Source: Ornithomonoglobus_A sp045649025
GTDB taxonomy: Bacteria > Bacillota > Clostridia > UBA1381
Reading direction: 5' to 3'
NCBI GenBank assembly: GCA_045649025.1
Contig: JAZRPB010000033.1
Location: forward strand, 1 to 60,287
Length of the DNA stretch: 60,287 nt
Made by a program: the position numbers and the translations under genes. Within the stretch, counting starts at the first letter, position 1; every line of letters starts with the position of its first letter. The notes under the pieces were generated by a model. It saw nothing but the letters and a program-made list of their open reading frames with translations, searched no databases and was not told where the DNA came from. Shown here one piece after another: positions 33,001-42,002 of this stretch.

Positions 33001-36000
33001 GGATGCAAAAACAGGTATGCAGAAATTCTTACAGATAATAAACGATATTATTGATAGCTTAATGGAAATATGGAACAAGCTCACAGGCAACGAAAAGGCT
33101 GAAATGAAATCCAATATTGACGAGCTGACTCGTTTAAAGGATATGTACGAAGATGTTGTAAGATCTGCTGTGAAAAATGCAAAGGCTATTGAAGCAAGAA
33201 ATGAAAAAAATTCTGCAAATTCTAAAAATAGTCTTGAAAATAAAACAGAAAAGGGATATAATGAGCATAAGAGTTATGCATTAAAATCAAAATATAATGA
33301 ATATAACAGTATAGGTATGCGATGGGCTTACCATCCAGACACGCAAGTAGGAGACCAAAAGGTTATATACAATTCATACACTAATAAATATGTTCTTGTG
33401 GAAGCGACAAAGGACGGGGTAGGATTTGTTGAAGTATGGGCGACAACCTATGAGCAAAAGAGAGAGGATGAAAAAATATATGAGTCAAACGAAAAAGGAG
33501 AATATACTGACGATGAGAGAGCTATTGATACGGCGATTCATAACTTTGAAAATGGACAAGACGACGACTCTCGGAATAATGTCAATGTTGGAAACAGAGG
33601 AAGAAGAGTACAAAATGCTGAAGTTTCTAAAGGAAAATCCGACAGCAACGGAACAGCAGATTCTAAATCAACTGAAGAAAAGCTAAACAAGAACGGAAAT
33701 GTATTTATAGATATAGCTGGAAACAGAAGGTCAATCTTTAAGGATAACAACCTTGGATATTCAGTTATAGGAACAAAAAATAATTCATACCATTCATCTA
33801 AACAGGAAGCTATTGATGCAGAAAATAATTTTATAAAATCTTATTATGCAAAAAAACTTTCTGTAAGTAGGTCATACATTGATAAAATGTTAAAAGAGGA
33901 TGACCAATTTCTTGTAAAACTGCAAAACACAAATTTTTCGCTTAAAGAAAACGATATAAATACTGACACAGAGGAAAATGTGAGCTATTCTTTGAAAAAC
34001 AAGAATTTGAATGCTAACAGTCGCATTCCTTATGTGGTGCTCAAAAATTACACCAACGTTGCAAAAAATGACTATTCAGCACTTGGCACTCTTGAAGGAA
34101 AGGTTAAAAAACTCAAGCGAGGAACATATCAAAACGATGCTACAGGATATAGTGCGGATATAAATGCGGATACCATAAGAAAAGCTATACATCCAACGCA
34201 CAATAATTTTAATCCATTTGCAGATGGACATATTCGCAATTTGAACGCAATGGCGAAATTGCCTGAACTATTCAAAAATGCGGTATATGTTGATTCGAAA
34301 AGTCCACAAAAAGGGAAGAATCAAAATCCATCGTACAAGGAATTTCATCATTTTGTAGCACCGCTGTTTATGAATAATGGAGAGTATCGTGCTTTGATAA
34401 CAGCAAGAGAAAAGGTTAACTCTAATACGCTTTATGTGCTTAAAGTTGAAGTTTTACCAACACAAAAAAGGCACACTCTATCGGCAGCACAGCAAAATAA
34501 TGCTGTTGGCTCCCAATGGTTGAGTGTACCTTCACATATTAGTATACCAGAACTTGTTAACGGTGTCAAGATAAAAAATTATGATACTAACACAGAGGAC
34601 ACATATACGGATGCTGATATTCGGTATAGCCTTAAAGAAATTGACAACATAAGCTCCAAAGATAGAAAAGTAAGTTCTTCTGATAAAATGGTTGTTAGAG
34701 ATGGAATGACCGACGAAGAACGATACAATATTCTTGTTAATAAGAGTATAGAAAATGTACCAAAAGTTGATAATGAGAAATTGAAGCTTATGGAGTCAAA
34801 ATTCATTGGACCTATAAGAGAAGCTTACCGATTGAAAGCAACAGACAGAAAGAAGCTTTTTGTGAAAATTGGAGAAGAATTTGAGGTATTTAAAAATTAT
34901 AGAAATGAGGATATAGAAGTTTCTTTTGAGTTTACAAAAAACGGAATGAGGGAAAGTGAACAGCACCAAAAAGGGAATTATGAAAATTTTGCTAAATTAT
35001 TCTCTTGCTTTGATGAAGTTATAGACCGTGCAATTGGAATAGAAGTACATAACAGAAACAACGAAGGTTATAAGGTTGATAAATCTCTCAAAGAAATGTA
35101 TGTTCTTGTAAGTGCTTTTGAAGATGGAAAAGATATAGTGCCAGTTAAATTAGAGATTAAAGAATTTAACGATAGAGCTAATAAGCTGTATGTTGCTGTA
35201 GCTCTTGAAGGCATAAAAAAGAACGAGGTCGTAAAGCAGGAGAATACTAATAATAGCGTTACCCAAGCTCTCGCTCGCTCTAATGACGAGGTCGTAAAGT
35301 CAGAGTTTGCTAATAAAAGCAGAACTGATAACTCTCGCTCGTTTAACATAAGTTTATCACAATTATTAAAGAAAGTCAATCCCAAAGACCAAGATTTTAT
35401 AAAATACATTCCCAAACAATTTTTTGAGGAAAATAAAGAAAACCTTTCTTTAAAAAATGTCGAAACAGTGCCTCTGAAAGATTTGAGAAATCTTGTTGGG
35501 GTGGTTGAAGACTTGCAAACCGGCAAAAAAGGCGCTTCTGAACGATTAGCCAAGTACATTGATAAGGGCATAATAACCACCGAGGAGTATGATGAATTGG
35601 TAAAAACATATGGTGCAATACCTGCGGGTGAAAATCCACACAGAGATATACAAGTGCCACAAAAAACAGCCAAAGATAAAAAGGTATCGCAGACTGTACG
35701 CACAATTCTTGAAGCCAAGGCAACACCTGATGAAGCTGTACCGACTATTGAAAAGATGGTTGAGGATGGTATATTCTCTTATGATGTTTATACAGATAAA
35801 CAGGCATTAGACGAAGCTAATTCTAATATAAAGAAATACGGGTGGGATGAAAGTGTTGACGATTGGTTTAAGGATGTAGAAAAAGGCATTGTATCTAAAC
35901 AACATACTGCAATGGGTTGGGCGTTATATAACAATGCTGCAAACATTGCCGCAACAACTACATCGCAAACAGAGAGAACAAGTGCAATAAAAACGTCGCT

Positions 36001-38440
36001 TAAGATTTTAGATGCAATGGTAAGACATCAGCGTAGTGCAGCACAGGCATTACAGGCCACACGTATTCTAAAAAAGCTATCGCCTGAAACTCAATTATAT
36101 GCAGCACAGAAAAGTGTACAAGCGTTCCAAAAGGAGTTGAGCGACAGGTATGGAGATAAGGCACCTAATCTTGATATTGATGCAGATCTTGCGGAACAAT
36201 TCCTAAACGCCAAAACGCCAGAGGAACGAGCGGAGATTGAAACAGAAATTTACAAAGATATTGGCAGACAGATGCCGTCTCGTTTTGTTGACATGTGGAA
36301 TGCGTGGAGATACCTTGCTATGCTTGGCAATGTGCGTACTCACGTTAGAAACATTGGCGGCAATGCTTTCTTTGCTCCTGTTGTTATGACAAAGGATTTG
36401 ACGGCAACAGCAATTGAGTCTATTGTTCATCGTGTGTCGGGTAAAAAGACTGTAAGAGGTAAGGTTTTAATTACAGGCAGCAAGGCTGACAGGGAACTCT
36501 TAAAAGCGGCTTGGGAGGATTATGGCACTGTTGCTGACCTTATATCAAACGGTGGGAAATACAGCGACTTTGCAATGGCAAATCAGAAGATTGAAGATGG
36601 CAGACAAATATTTAAGTTTAAGCCTTTAGAGTTGGCAAGAAAGGGAAATAGTGTACTCTTGGAAAAAGAGGATATGTGGTTTTCTAAACCTCACTATGCT
36701 TATGCTTTGGCACAGTATTGTAAGGCAAACAACATTACAGCAGAGCAGATAAAGCGGGCCAAGGCAATAGCACCTGCAAGGGATTATGCAATCAAAGAAG
36801 CTCAAAAGGCAACATACAGAGATACAAATGCGTTCTCACAATTTGTAAGCGATTTAGGGAAAAATGGCAAAGTTAATTATGTGCCAAAACCAGTTAGTAT
36901 GGTGGTCGATGGCATCTTGCCATTCCGTAAAACTCCTGCAAACATATTGGTAAGAGGTGTTGAGTATAGTCCTTTGGGCCTTCTTAAAGGTTTGAGCTAC
37001 GACCTTTACCAAGTGAGCAAAGGCAAAATGTCAGCAACCGAAGCTATTGACAACATTTCCGCAGGGTTAACAGGCACAGGGCTTTTGGGTCTTGGTGTGT
37101 ATCTTGCGGCACAAGGGCTTATAAGAGGGCACGGAGAAGAGGATGAGGAAGAAAAAGAGTTTAAAGAGTTAATGGGACACCAGTCGTATGCTCTTGAGCT
37201 TGCCAACGGTCAATCAATTACATTGGATTGGCTTGCTCCTGAATCGCTCCCGTTCTTTGTGGGAGTTAATATATGGGAAACTACAAAAGGCTCTGACGAG
37301 GAACTAACTCTATCAACCATACTTAATTCCGTAAGAAATATAACCGAGCCAATGCTTGAAATGTCTTGCTTACAAGGTTTAAATGATTTGTTTGAGGGTA
37401 TTGGATATGCTAAATCAAATGACACATCAGGTTTAGTTGCAGTCATATCAAGTGCGGTAAAGAGTTATCTTATGCAAGGGTTACCGACGATGTTGGGACA
37501 GGCAGAGCGTACAGGTGAAGAGCACAGAATGACAACGTACACGGAAAAGGACGACTTCCTCACAGGCGATATGCAATATACGCTGGGTAAGGCAAGTGCT
37601 AAAATTCCGTTTTGGGATTATCACCAAATTCCATACATTGATGCATGGGGAAGAAAAGAAGCATCGGGAGTGGCACTTAAGCGAGGACTAAATAACTTCC
37701 TCAACCCTGCTTATACATCTACTGTTAAAACAAGTAAGATGGAAAAGGAATTGCTGCGACTCTACGAGAGTACGGGAGAAGCTTCGGTGTTCCCATCAAG
37801 AGCTGACAAATATTTTACAGTTGACAAAAAGCGAAAAGACCTTACAGCAGATGAATATGTGAGATATGCAACGCTGAAGGGGAAAAAATCTTATAAGCTT
37901 ATTACAGACCTGGTGAAAAGTGATGCGTACGAGATTCTTGACGATGGTGAGAAAGTAAAAGCCATTGAGGAAGCATACGATTATGCTAACCAAAAGGCTA
38001 AAGAAGCCATCAGTAATTACAAGCCTGACACTTGGGTAAGCAAAGCTGATGAATTTTCGGATGTTGGTAGTTATATCACGTTCAGGACAGAGGTGAGTGC
38101 CACCAAAAAAGAGAACGGCGATAAGATTTCCAGACAAGAGGTTGCAGACATAATTCTTGATATGGCTCAAAATGATTCTGATATGTGGAATATGTATTTA
38201 TCAATGTATGACAGCAAAGGCGATAAGTACGCATACGACAGCGGTGTTAGTGGAGAAGCATATATGTATTTTCTTGAAACACTTAACGAGGTTGATACGC
38301 CGAACAAGTCAGGGAAGTATGGAACATACACACAAGCAGAAGCAAAAGAAGCAGTTAACCAACTTGAAGGCTTATCAAGAGAAGAGCAAAGGGCATTATG
38401 GCAGAGTGTTAATACCACCTGGAAAAGAAATCCATTTTGA
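30008..38440 (+). CDS. Giant phage polyvalent protein (LPD-type, 2,810 residues)
   Basis: This single frame spans over a fifth of the prophage, with AAGGAGG before the ATG. Visible parts in order: a basic, disordered N-terminus; a GNIDL-TDRPVYKNPDGTIS domain (about 160-250) seen in other phage giants; an Ala/Gly-rich, possibly membrane-active stretch (about 395-600); a HAAHEMGIH segment (about 905-913) resembling a zincin but spaced HExxxH; an LPD3-like domain (about 1336-1487, HIRNLNAMAKLPELFKNAVY); a second LPD-like domain (about 1590-1745); and an LPD38-like C-terminal region (from about 2096) with amphipathic helices. Polyvalent proteins are thought to be ejected with phage DNA and to carry several effector activities. 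The domain names are from pattern memory. Confidence 0.85.
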   Translation: MASIFLKRRAEERAKIIDKEYGKGTYGSTTDLNKKREVTKITNSKKSQSSGTTKKNTEKVEEKVRKPQGSSFIELANRAMAEERKKYESRTTYGSAPKSSYKGNTQSPRDYSSTVKYLEAKGVRGASGIMTENEWRRRKGASTNTYQDYLDGVINKYGKGNIDLTDRPVYKNPDGTISTVASHIIGADNKYFVLPSIVRDKNGNVKKFEASDDVYKHFKNTGEYLGIFDTQEEAVEYAQNLYIEQQAYYLNNKKSSANSYKDVKEIVELIKKIEDAKSRTTDDYFNKRREEEIARLKNAPQADNIAYWETEDAKKEVKELTKQLNRYIDGAREANFYDSTIGAFKRSYYNMKYGKEAYEEKQGRENEADKYKELLASDEFNTYTDNKALQTLQFIGDWFGQQLHIASDPRTAASVATAGTMAWGAGQLVPLPEEVLTVPGAMYTGYKASAAINTYEASAGHTYETLKSLGVSDEVASIAADGVGFGVGMLEAIQLDELVDAYVLGATNGASDNVLKIIGAEILKRAKNTTFETTEEVLQEIVTIAGEDVAYKVDKGEHLYTTDEVKERLGETAATSFMGFGAMNVPAVAFNTTRAVRNDYVEGKIANLGKQSRDEVQYQIDKGLKQTEGTTAQKLATELKDKEYISDKELGNLVLANEFAFKETMELDFARDPELLKSLINEAKEVGGKSKNLANKVEKKLNTGNEVSVEDVKKLITANEVYIANENKIKNTTNNTTTLEKQVREKTGYGNYGVREFSNLLENSEDGDFDLLYKNFNTAYEMGLKNPDYNAESITNDTIQRTAFNAGKLDYLDKIKNKQIQAKNNVVWGKESGFNSNNAPSDVKKWEIEATDTIAKMLQVKAGWAEQLKGNAEIENNQGIITFNRDFERYIGEGKDRRKVGFVYHAAHEMGIHRVIELAPKEGMAFVRELYSYMTDGMPTNISTPIQRQRASYKAQGVELDAISAMEELSAYNILELYNNNEQKYAEAMRKIAEGNNQDAKTGMQKFLQIINDIIDSLMEIWNKLTGNEKAEMKSNIDELTRLKDMYEDVVRSAVKNAKAIEARNEKNSANSKNSLENKTEKGYNEHKSYALKSKYNEYNSIGMRWAYHPDTQVGDQKVIYNSYTNKYVLVEATKDGVGFVEVWATTYEQKREDEKIYESNEKGEYTDDERAIDTAIHNFENGQDDDSRNNVNVGNRGRRVQNAEVSKGKSDSNGTADSKSTEEKLNKNGNVFIDIAGNRRSIFKDNNLGYSVIGTKNNSYHSSKQEAIDAENNFIKSYYAKKLSVSRSYIDKMLKEDDQFLVKLQNTNFSLKENDINTDTEENVSYSLKNKNLNANSRIPYVVLKNYTNVAKNDYSALGTLEGKVKKLKRGTYQNDATGYSADINADTIRKAIHPTHNNFNPFADGHIRNLNAMAKLPELFKNAVYVDSKSPQKGKNQNPSYKEFHHFVAPLFMNNGEYRALITAREKVNSNTLYVLKVEVLPTQKRHTLSAAQQNNAVGSQWLSVPSHISIPELVNGVKIKNYDTNTEDTYTDADIRYSLKEIDNISSKDRKVSSSDKMVVRDGMTDEERYNILVNKSIENVPKVDNEKLKLMESKFIGPIREAYRLKATDRKKLFVKIGEEFEVFKNYRNEDIEVSFEFTKNGMRESEQHQKGNYENFAKLFSCFDEVIDRAIGIEVHNRNNEGYKVDKSLKEMYVLVSAFEDGKDIVPVKLEIKEFNDRANKLYVAVALEGIKKNEVVKQENTNNSVTQALARSNDEVVKSEFANKSRTDNSRSFNISLSQLLKKVNPKDQDFIKYIPKQFFEENKENLSLKNVETVPLKDLRNLVGVVEDLQTGKKGASERLAKYIDKGIITTEEYDELVKTYGAIPAGENPHRDIQVPQKTAKDKKVSQTVRTILEAKATPDEAVPTIEKMVEDGIFSYDVYTDKQALDEANSNIKKYGWDESVDDWFKDVEKGIVSKQHTAMGWALYNNAANIAATTTSQTERTSAIKTSLKILDAMVRHQRSAAQALQATRILKKLSPETQLYAAQKSVQAFQKELSDRYGDKAPNLDIDADLAEQFLNAKTPEERAEIETEIYKDIGRQMPSRFVDMWNAWRYLAMLGNVRTHVRNIGGNAFFAPVVMTKDLTATAIESIVHRVSGKKTVRGKVLITGSKADRELLKAAWEDYGTVADLISNGGKYSDFAMANQKIEDGRQIFKFKPLELARKGNSVLLEKEDMWFSKPHYAYALAQYCKANNITAEQIKRAKAIAPARDYAIKEAQKATYRDTNAFSQFVSDLGKNGKVNYVPKPVSMVVDGILPFRKTPANILVRGVEYSPLGLLKGLSYDLYQVSKGKMSATEAIDNISAGLTGTGLLGLGVYLAAQGLIRGHGEEDEEEKEFKELMGHQSYALELANGQSITLDWLAPESLPFFVGVNIWETTKGSDEELTLSTILNSVRNITEPMLEMSCLQGLNDLFEGIGYAKSNDTSGLVAVISSAVKSYLMQGLPTMLGQAERTGEEHRMTTYTEKDDFLTGDMQYTLGKASAKIPFWDYHQIPYIDAWGRKEASGVALKRGLNNFLNPAYTSTVKTSKMEKELLRLYESTGEASVFPSRADKYFTVDKKRKDLTADEYVRYATLKGKKSYKLITDLVKSDAYEILDDGEKVKAIEEAYDYANQKAKEAISNYKPDTWVSKADEFSDVGSYITFRTEVSATKKENGDKISRQEVADIILDMAQNDSDMWNMYLSMYDSKGDKYAYDSGVSGEAYMYFLETLNEVDTPNKSGKYGTYTQAEAKEAVNQLEGLSREEQRALWQSVNTTWKRNPF

Positions 38441-38457
38441 TAAGATGGCAAAAAGAA

Positions 38458-38489
38458 AGGCTCCCTTTAATTGGGGAGTCTTTTTTGCG
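38458..38489 (+). terminator. Intrinsic terminator of the phage late operon
   Basis: GGCTCCC pairs with GGGGAGTC across a short AT loop, followed by six T. It lies 18 bp after the giant gene, just inside attR. Confidence 0.88.
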
Positions 38490-38566
38490 ATAGTGAAGAA
38501 TGTATATGTATGTCAAAAAAAGGTCAAGGACACTAAAAACGGCTTAAAATGGTGATTTTTATATGC

Positions 38567-38615
38567 CTCTTAATCAGGGTGTCCAGGGTTCGAGCCCCTG
38601 ATCGCGTATGAAACA
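38567..38615. repeat. attR core, with tRNA-Lys 3' fragment
   Basis: This is an exact copy of the 49 bases at 364-412. It contains only the 3' part of tRNA-Lys, so it is not a functional tRNA gene. Host sequence resumes immediately to the right. Confidence 0.95.
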
Positions 38616-38646
38616 AAAATCCTGTCAAGTTTTGACAGGATTTTTG
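38616..38646 (+). terminator. Original host terminator of the tRNA operon
   Basis: AATCCTGTCA pairs with TGACAGGATT and is followed by a T-run. Before integration it would have stood just after tRNA-Lys. Confidence 0.85.
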
Positions 38647-38726
38647 ATTTATATTATTTAATTTTCTATCTTTTTGAGGTCTGTGCTTTTTTAACATCCC
38701 CTTTTTAGCTTTGCTTGCAGTTGTTG

Positions 38727-41700
38727 TTACTTTATGTAGAGGTGGTTATATAATCTGTAAATTGTTGTAATGGCTTGTTCAACTGTATATGTTCCTTTTG
38801 GTGAAAATTCTGTGTTGCTAACTCCTTGCATAATACCAAGTGTACGCATATCATAAACGGCTTCTTTTGCCCAATCTGAAATAATTAAATCATCACCAAA
38901 TGTGCTTGATGTATTTTCAATTTCAATATCTGCAACATCACAAATCCTTTTTAAAATAGTTGCTGCCTCCTCACGTGTTATAAAGCTTTCGGGGGCAAAT
39001 TTATTATCTCCAACACCTTCAATAATGCCCAGACTGTTAAGTGCAAGTATTTTTTCGTTTTTTGTATCTTCAAAGCTTCCCAATTTGATGTTTCTATCTT
39101 CTATTGCACTTTGTATTATAGGGAGATTATATGCAATCTCGCAAAAATCTTCTCTGTTTATGTTTTTGCGGTATCTCTTTTGCAGTTTTGCTGGAACAAG
39201 CTTTAAATCAATAGATTTATTAACGGTTTCCTTCGCCCAATCCGACGGAGTATCATACACACATTTTACAAGGTTTTTACCTGAAGCGCCTGCTTTGCCA
39301 AGAGAAATTCCGACCTCAATCATACCGTTCTCGAATTTACCGCCCCAACACCACGTTTTATCGGTTGGCTTAAGCATTATGTCGCCTTGTTCATTTATAT
39401 AACAAACATCACCATACAAAGAATAAACGGGTTGACCTTTTATAATAGGAGCAAGCCCCTCGCTGAATGTTCCTTGAACGTAATATCCGTTTTTAAGTGT
39501 GAGAGCCACTTTACCGTCTGAAGTGATATATCCCTCAAAATTATCCTGAGAAATACCAATATATCCGTTATCACCCATATTGGTTGCGTGCTTTAGATTT
39601 GCTGCAATAACCTTTCCGTCAAGGTTTACAAGATACGTTGTGTTGTTCTTTATCACCTTAAATATATTGCCGCCTGCATACTCTATATACTGTCTGTCTT
39701 CTTCAACAATCGTCTTTCCCGATAAATCCGTTAGGCTGTAATATGAATCGTTTTCCTTGTTGATATAAGAAATAATCAATGCCTTGTCATCTAAAATTGA
39801 AGCAACATATCTTCCGTCATTGAATTCGCATAGTAAATTTCCATTTAAGTCAATAAGCTTTTGAGAACCATTGTTATCAAGCAGAATGTATTTGCTCTTA
39901 TTATTATTTTCGAGATCGTTTAGTAAAGAGGGTATGCCCTCATAATCAAACTCAAGCACTGTTTTGTTTTTAACATCTATAACTGACCATTTGTTATCCT
40001 TTAGTGCTTTGTAGTTTACACCGTCAAAAGACTCTATGTTGTCGTATTGCGGCTCTGTTGTGATTTCGCCGCTAACACTTGCAATTCCGTATTTCTTTTC
40101 TTCATTGTGGAATACGAAAAATCCGCTATCATCAACAATCGGACAACCCACACCTGACCTTTGGAAGTTTTCGTACGGTGCCTCTAATAAAAGTGTGCCG
40201 TCTTCTTTTGCGTAAATTTTCAATACCCTGTTTTTATCACCATCAGCCTCGGTGTATTTTCCTAAAACTACGGATATGTATTTATCTGTTTCCATTGGAG
40301 TGCACTCATACTTATCGGCGGTTAAAATAACATTATTGTTATTATCTATAATTTCATATTTATCGTCTTTTACAAGAATATTCTCACCAACTGCTGCAGC
40401 ATCTTCGGTAACGTTTCCATTTTCGTCAAGATATATATTTTCACCGCCAAGTGTTGTAAACTGATACCCGTTTTCTTGCTTGTAGAAAGTCTTTGTGTTT
40501 GGAAAATCAATGTATTCATAATCCCACAAAGGCTCTTGCTCATCTTCAATATATTTTACTAACCCGCTTAAATCTCCGTTAGAAACAACAAACGTTCCGT
40601 CGCGTGCAGAATCCCACCAATTAAGACCCGAAACAGTTTTCCAATCCTCGTTATGTATAACTACTTTGCCGCTTGTGTCTATAATTTGACCATTTCCCAT
40701 ATAGGCTATTTTGCCATAAAAACCGTTTGACCAGCCACTTGGCTTAAATACAACCTCGCCCTTGTTGTTTATAACTTCGTTTATCCATACTCCGTTGGTG
40801 TAGCTTTCTGTAAAAGCAAGTCCCTCGCTAAAGCGTGATGCCATACGATATTTAAAGTCTGTTATTTCGTTTCCAAACAGGTCATAATATCCTCTGTGGT
40901 CATATGATTTTTGTGCTTCAATTATACCCTCGCTGATGCCAGAAATGTTTGTGTGCTCTATGGGTATTACAACATTTCCGTTAAAATCAATAAGTCCATA
41001 CAAATTAGCATATTCGGCACTGTCCTCGCGTGTGTTTTCAACGTAAACTTCAATTAAGCTGTAGTTTTCGTGTAAGGCTTTGGGGATTTTTTCGTCGAGG
41101 GTTTTTATCATTTTGCCAAACCTGTCCAACAATCCGTAATTTTCGCCCTGTTTAACTTTATATGCGTTTATTTCTCCGTTTTCGTATAGTGGGTCAATGT
41201 AATCGTAGGCAAAGTCTGCCACTGTACTTCCGTAATTGTCAATAAGTCCATACTTTCCGTTTTTTATAGCAACAGTAATATAAGAGTCGTTGTTACAGAA
41301 TGGATATATTTTATCAAATTCAGGTTGTATAGCAACATTAAAGTCGGAATCAAGTGCACCGAATTTTCCGTTTTCTTCATATATAAGTCTGTATCCCGAA
41401 AAGGTTAAGCCATAACCTGAATTTTTAGCGGGCATAAACTTATCATAAGAAAGAACTTTAAGTAATTTACCGTTGTATGTATACACGCCGAATTCACCCT
41501 CATAATATGAATACGGTCTGCCATCATTATTTATATCGGAGTGATTAACAAACACGAAATTATCTATTCCTATTACATTTTTATCAAATTCGCTGATAAC
41601 TGTGCCCTGATAATTAATAACATAGCTTGTAGTCCCATTTGTTGCCAATGCCACTTGATTGTCCACAAAAGTGCCGATATTGTCGAAGTCATCAGAAATC

Positions 41701-41894
41701 TTTTTACCATCAAAATCATAAATTGCACATTTTCCGTCATTGTTGCACGCAACAATGCAGTTTTTGTTGATTTCTATTCTCGAATATTCCATTGGCAGAA
41801 TATATTTGTAGTTTTCGCCCTCGCTTGCTATGACGAGATTCGATAATGATATAATCATTGCCAATGCTAAAATTGCTGATATTATTTTTCTCAT
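38727..41894 (-). CDS. Secreted WG-repeat surface protein with SLH domains
   Basis: This 1,055-residue protein has a signal peptide (about 1-23, LALAMIISLSNLVIASE) and many WG-type beta repeats (for example GKYGLIDNYGSTVADF, YGLLDRFGKMIKTL, KYGIASVSGEITTEPQ). Three S-layer-homology-like segments lie at about 888-935, 945-990 and 1000-1055. It should be held on the cell wall by the SLH part with the WG repeats exposed; the ligand is unknown. AAAGGAGG precedes the ATG. It is the first host gene right of attR and is single-gene transcribed. Confidence 0.9.
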   Translation of the reverse strand: MRKIISAILALAMIISLSNLVIASEGENYKYILPMEYSRIEINKNCIVACNNDGKCAIYDFDGKKISDDFDNIGTFVDNQVALATNGTTSYVINYQGTVISEFDKNVIGIDNFVFVNHSDINNDGRPYSYYEGEFGVYTYNGKLLKVLSYDKFMPAKNSGYGLTFSGYRLIYEENGKFGALDSDFNVAIQPEFDKIYPFCNNDSYITVAIKNGKYGLIDNYGSTVADFAYDYIDPLYENGEINAYKVKQGENYGLLDRFGKMIKTLDEKIPKALHENYSLIEVYVENTREDSAEYANLYGLIDFNGNVVIPIEHTNISGISEGIIEAQKSYDHRGYYDLFGNEITDFKYRMASRFSEGLAFTESYTNGVWINEVINNKGEVVFKPSGWSNGFYGKIAYMGNGQIIDTSGKVVIHNEDWKTVSGLNWWDSARDGTFVVSNGDLSGLVKYIEDEQEPLWDYEYIDFPNTKTFYKQENGYQFTTLGGENIYLDENGNVTEDAAAVGENILVKDDKYEIIDNNNNVILTADKYECTPMETDKYISVVLGKYTEADGDKNRVLKIYAKEDGTLLLEAPYENFQRSGVGCPIVDDSGFFVFHNEEKKYGIASVSGEITTEPQYDNIESFDGVNYKALKDNKWSVIDVKNKTVLEFDYEGIPSLLNDLENNNKSKYILLDNNGSQKLIDLNGNLLCEFNDGRYVASILDDKALIISYINKENDSYYSLTDLSGKTIVEEDRQYIEYAGGNIFKVIKNNTTYLVNLDGKVIAANLKHATNMGDNGYIGISQDNFEGYITSDGKVALTLKNGYYVQGTFSEGLAPIIKGQPVYSLYGDVCYINEQGDIMLKPTDKTWCWGGKFENGMIEVGISLGKAGASGKNLVKCVYDTPSDWAKETVNKSIDLKLVPAKLQKRYRKNINREDFCEIAYNLPIIQSAIEDRNIKLGSFEDTKNEKILALNSLGIIEGVGDNKFAPESFITREEAATILKRICDVADIEIENTSSTFGDDLIISDWAKEAVYDMRTLGIMQGVSNTEFSPKGTYTVEQAITTIYRLYNHLYIK

Positions 41895-41930
41895 TTTGTT
41901 AACCTCCTTTAATATTGTAGCTATATAAAT

Positions 41931-41959
41931 ATCCTATCACATTTTAACCAAACTGTCAA
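41931..41959 (-). promoter_or_regulatory. Promoter of the WG/SLH gene
   Basis: On the minus strand: TTGACA (41954-41959), a 17-bp spacer and TAGGAT (41931-41936), a fair -10 match. Confidence 0.65.
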
Positions 41960-41997
41960 CAAAAAACACACCTCCTACTCGCAAGCAAAAGGTGTGT
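41958..41997 (-). terminator. Terminator of the DUF819 gene
   Basis: ACACACCT and AGGTGTGT form the stem, and the minus strand then has TTTTTT. It lies 5 bp from the stop of the leftward gene. Confidence 0.8.
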
Positions 41998-42002
41998 ATT
42001 TT

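Larger units (their letters stand above)
364..38615. mobile_element. Complete prophage in tRNA-Lys, podovirus-like
   Basis: The element is bounded by identical 49-bp att repeats and contains every expected module: integration and lysogeny (leftward, 543-3963), divergent switch (3964-4127), early and replication genes (4128-12611), and packaging, head, tail and lysis genes (12838-38440). The portal is large, the capsid belongs to the N4-gp56 family, a 2,810-residue polyvalent protein closes the late operon, and no tape measure or sheath protein was recognised. These points suggest a short-tailed phage. One in-frame stop (29666-29668) is the only obvious lesion, so it may still be inducible. 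Confidence 0.93.

Noticed and set aside
33426..33686. Small gene inside the giant protein gene
   Set aside because: It lies in another frame of a clearly coding region, with no ribosome-binding site or domain; it is a shadow frame.
35222..35340. Insertion or recombination site in the giant gene
   Set aside because: A 14-base direct repeat (ACGAGGTCGTAAAG) occurs twice about 60 bp apart, but the frame stays open and there is no mobile-element sequence; local duplication is enough to explain it.
38567..38615. Possible second tRNA-Lys gene at the right end of the prophage
   Set aside because: Only the 3' part of the tRNA is present; the acceptor 5' strand and D-arm are missing. It is the attR half-site.
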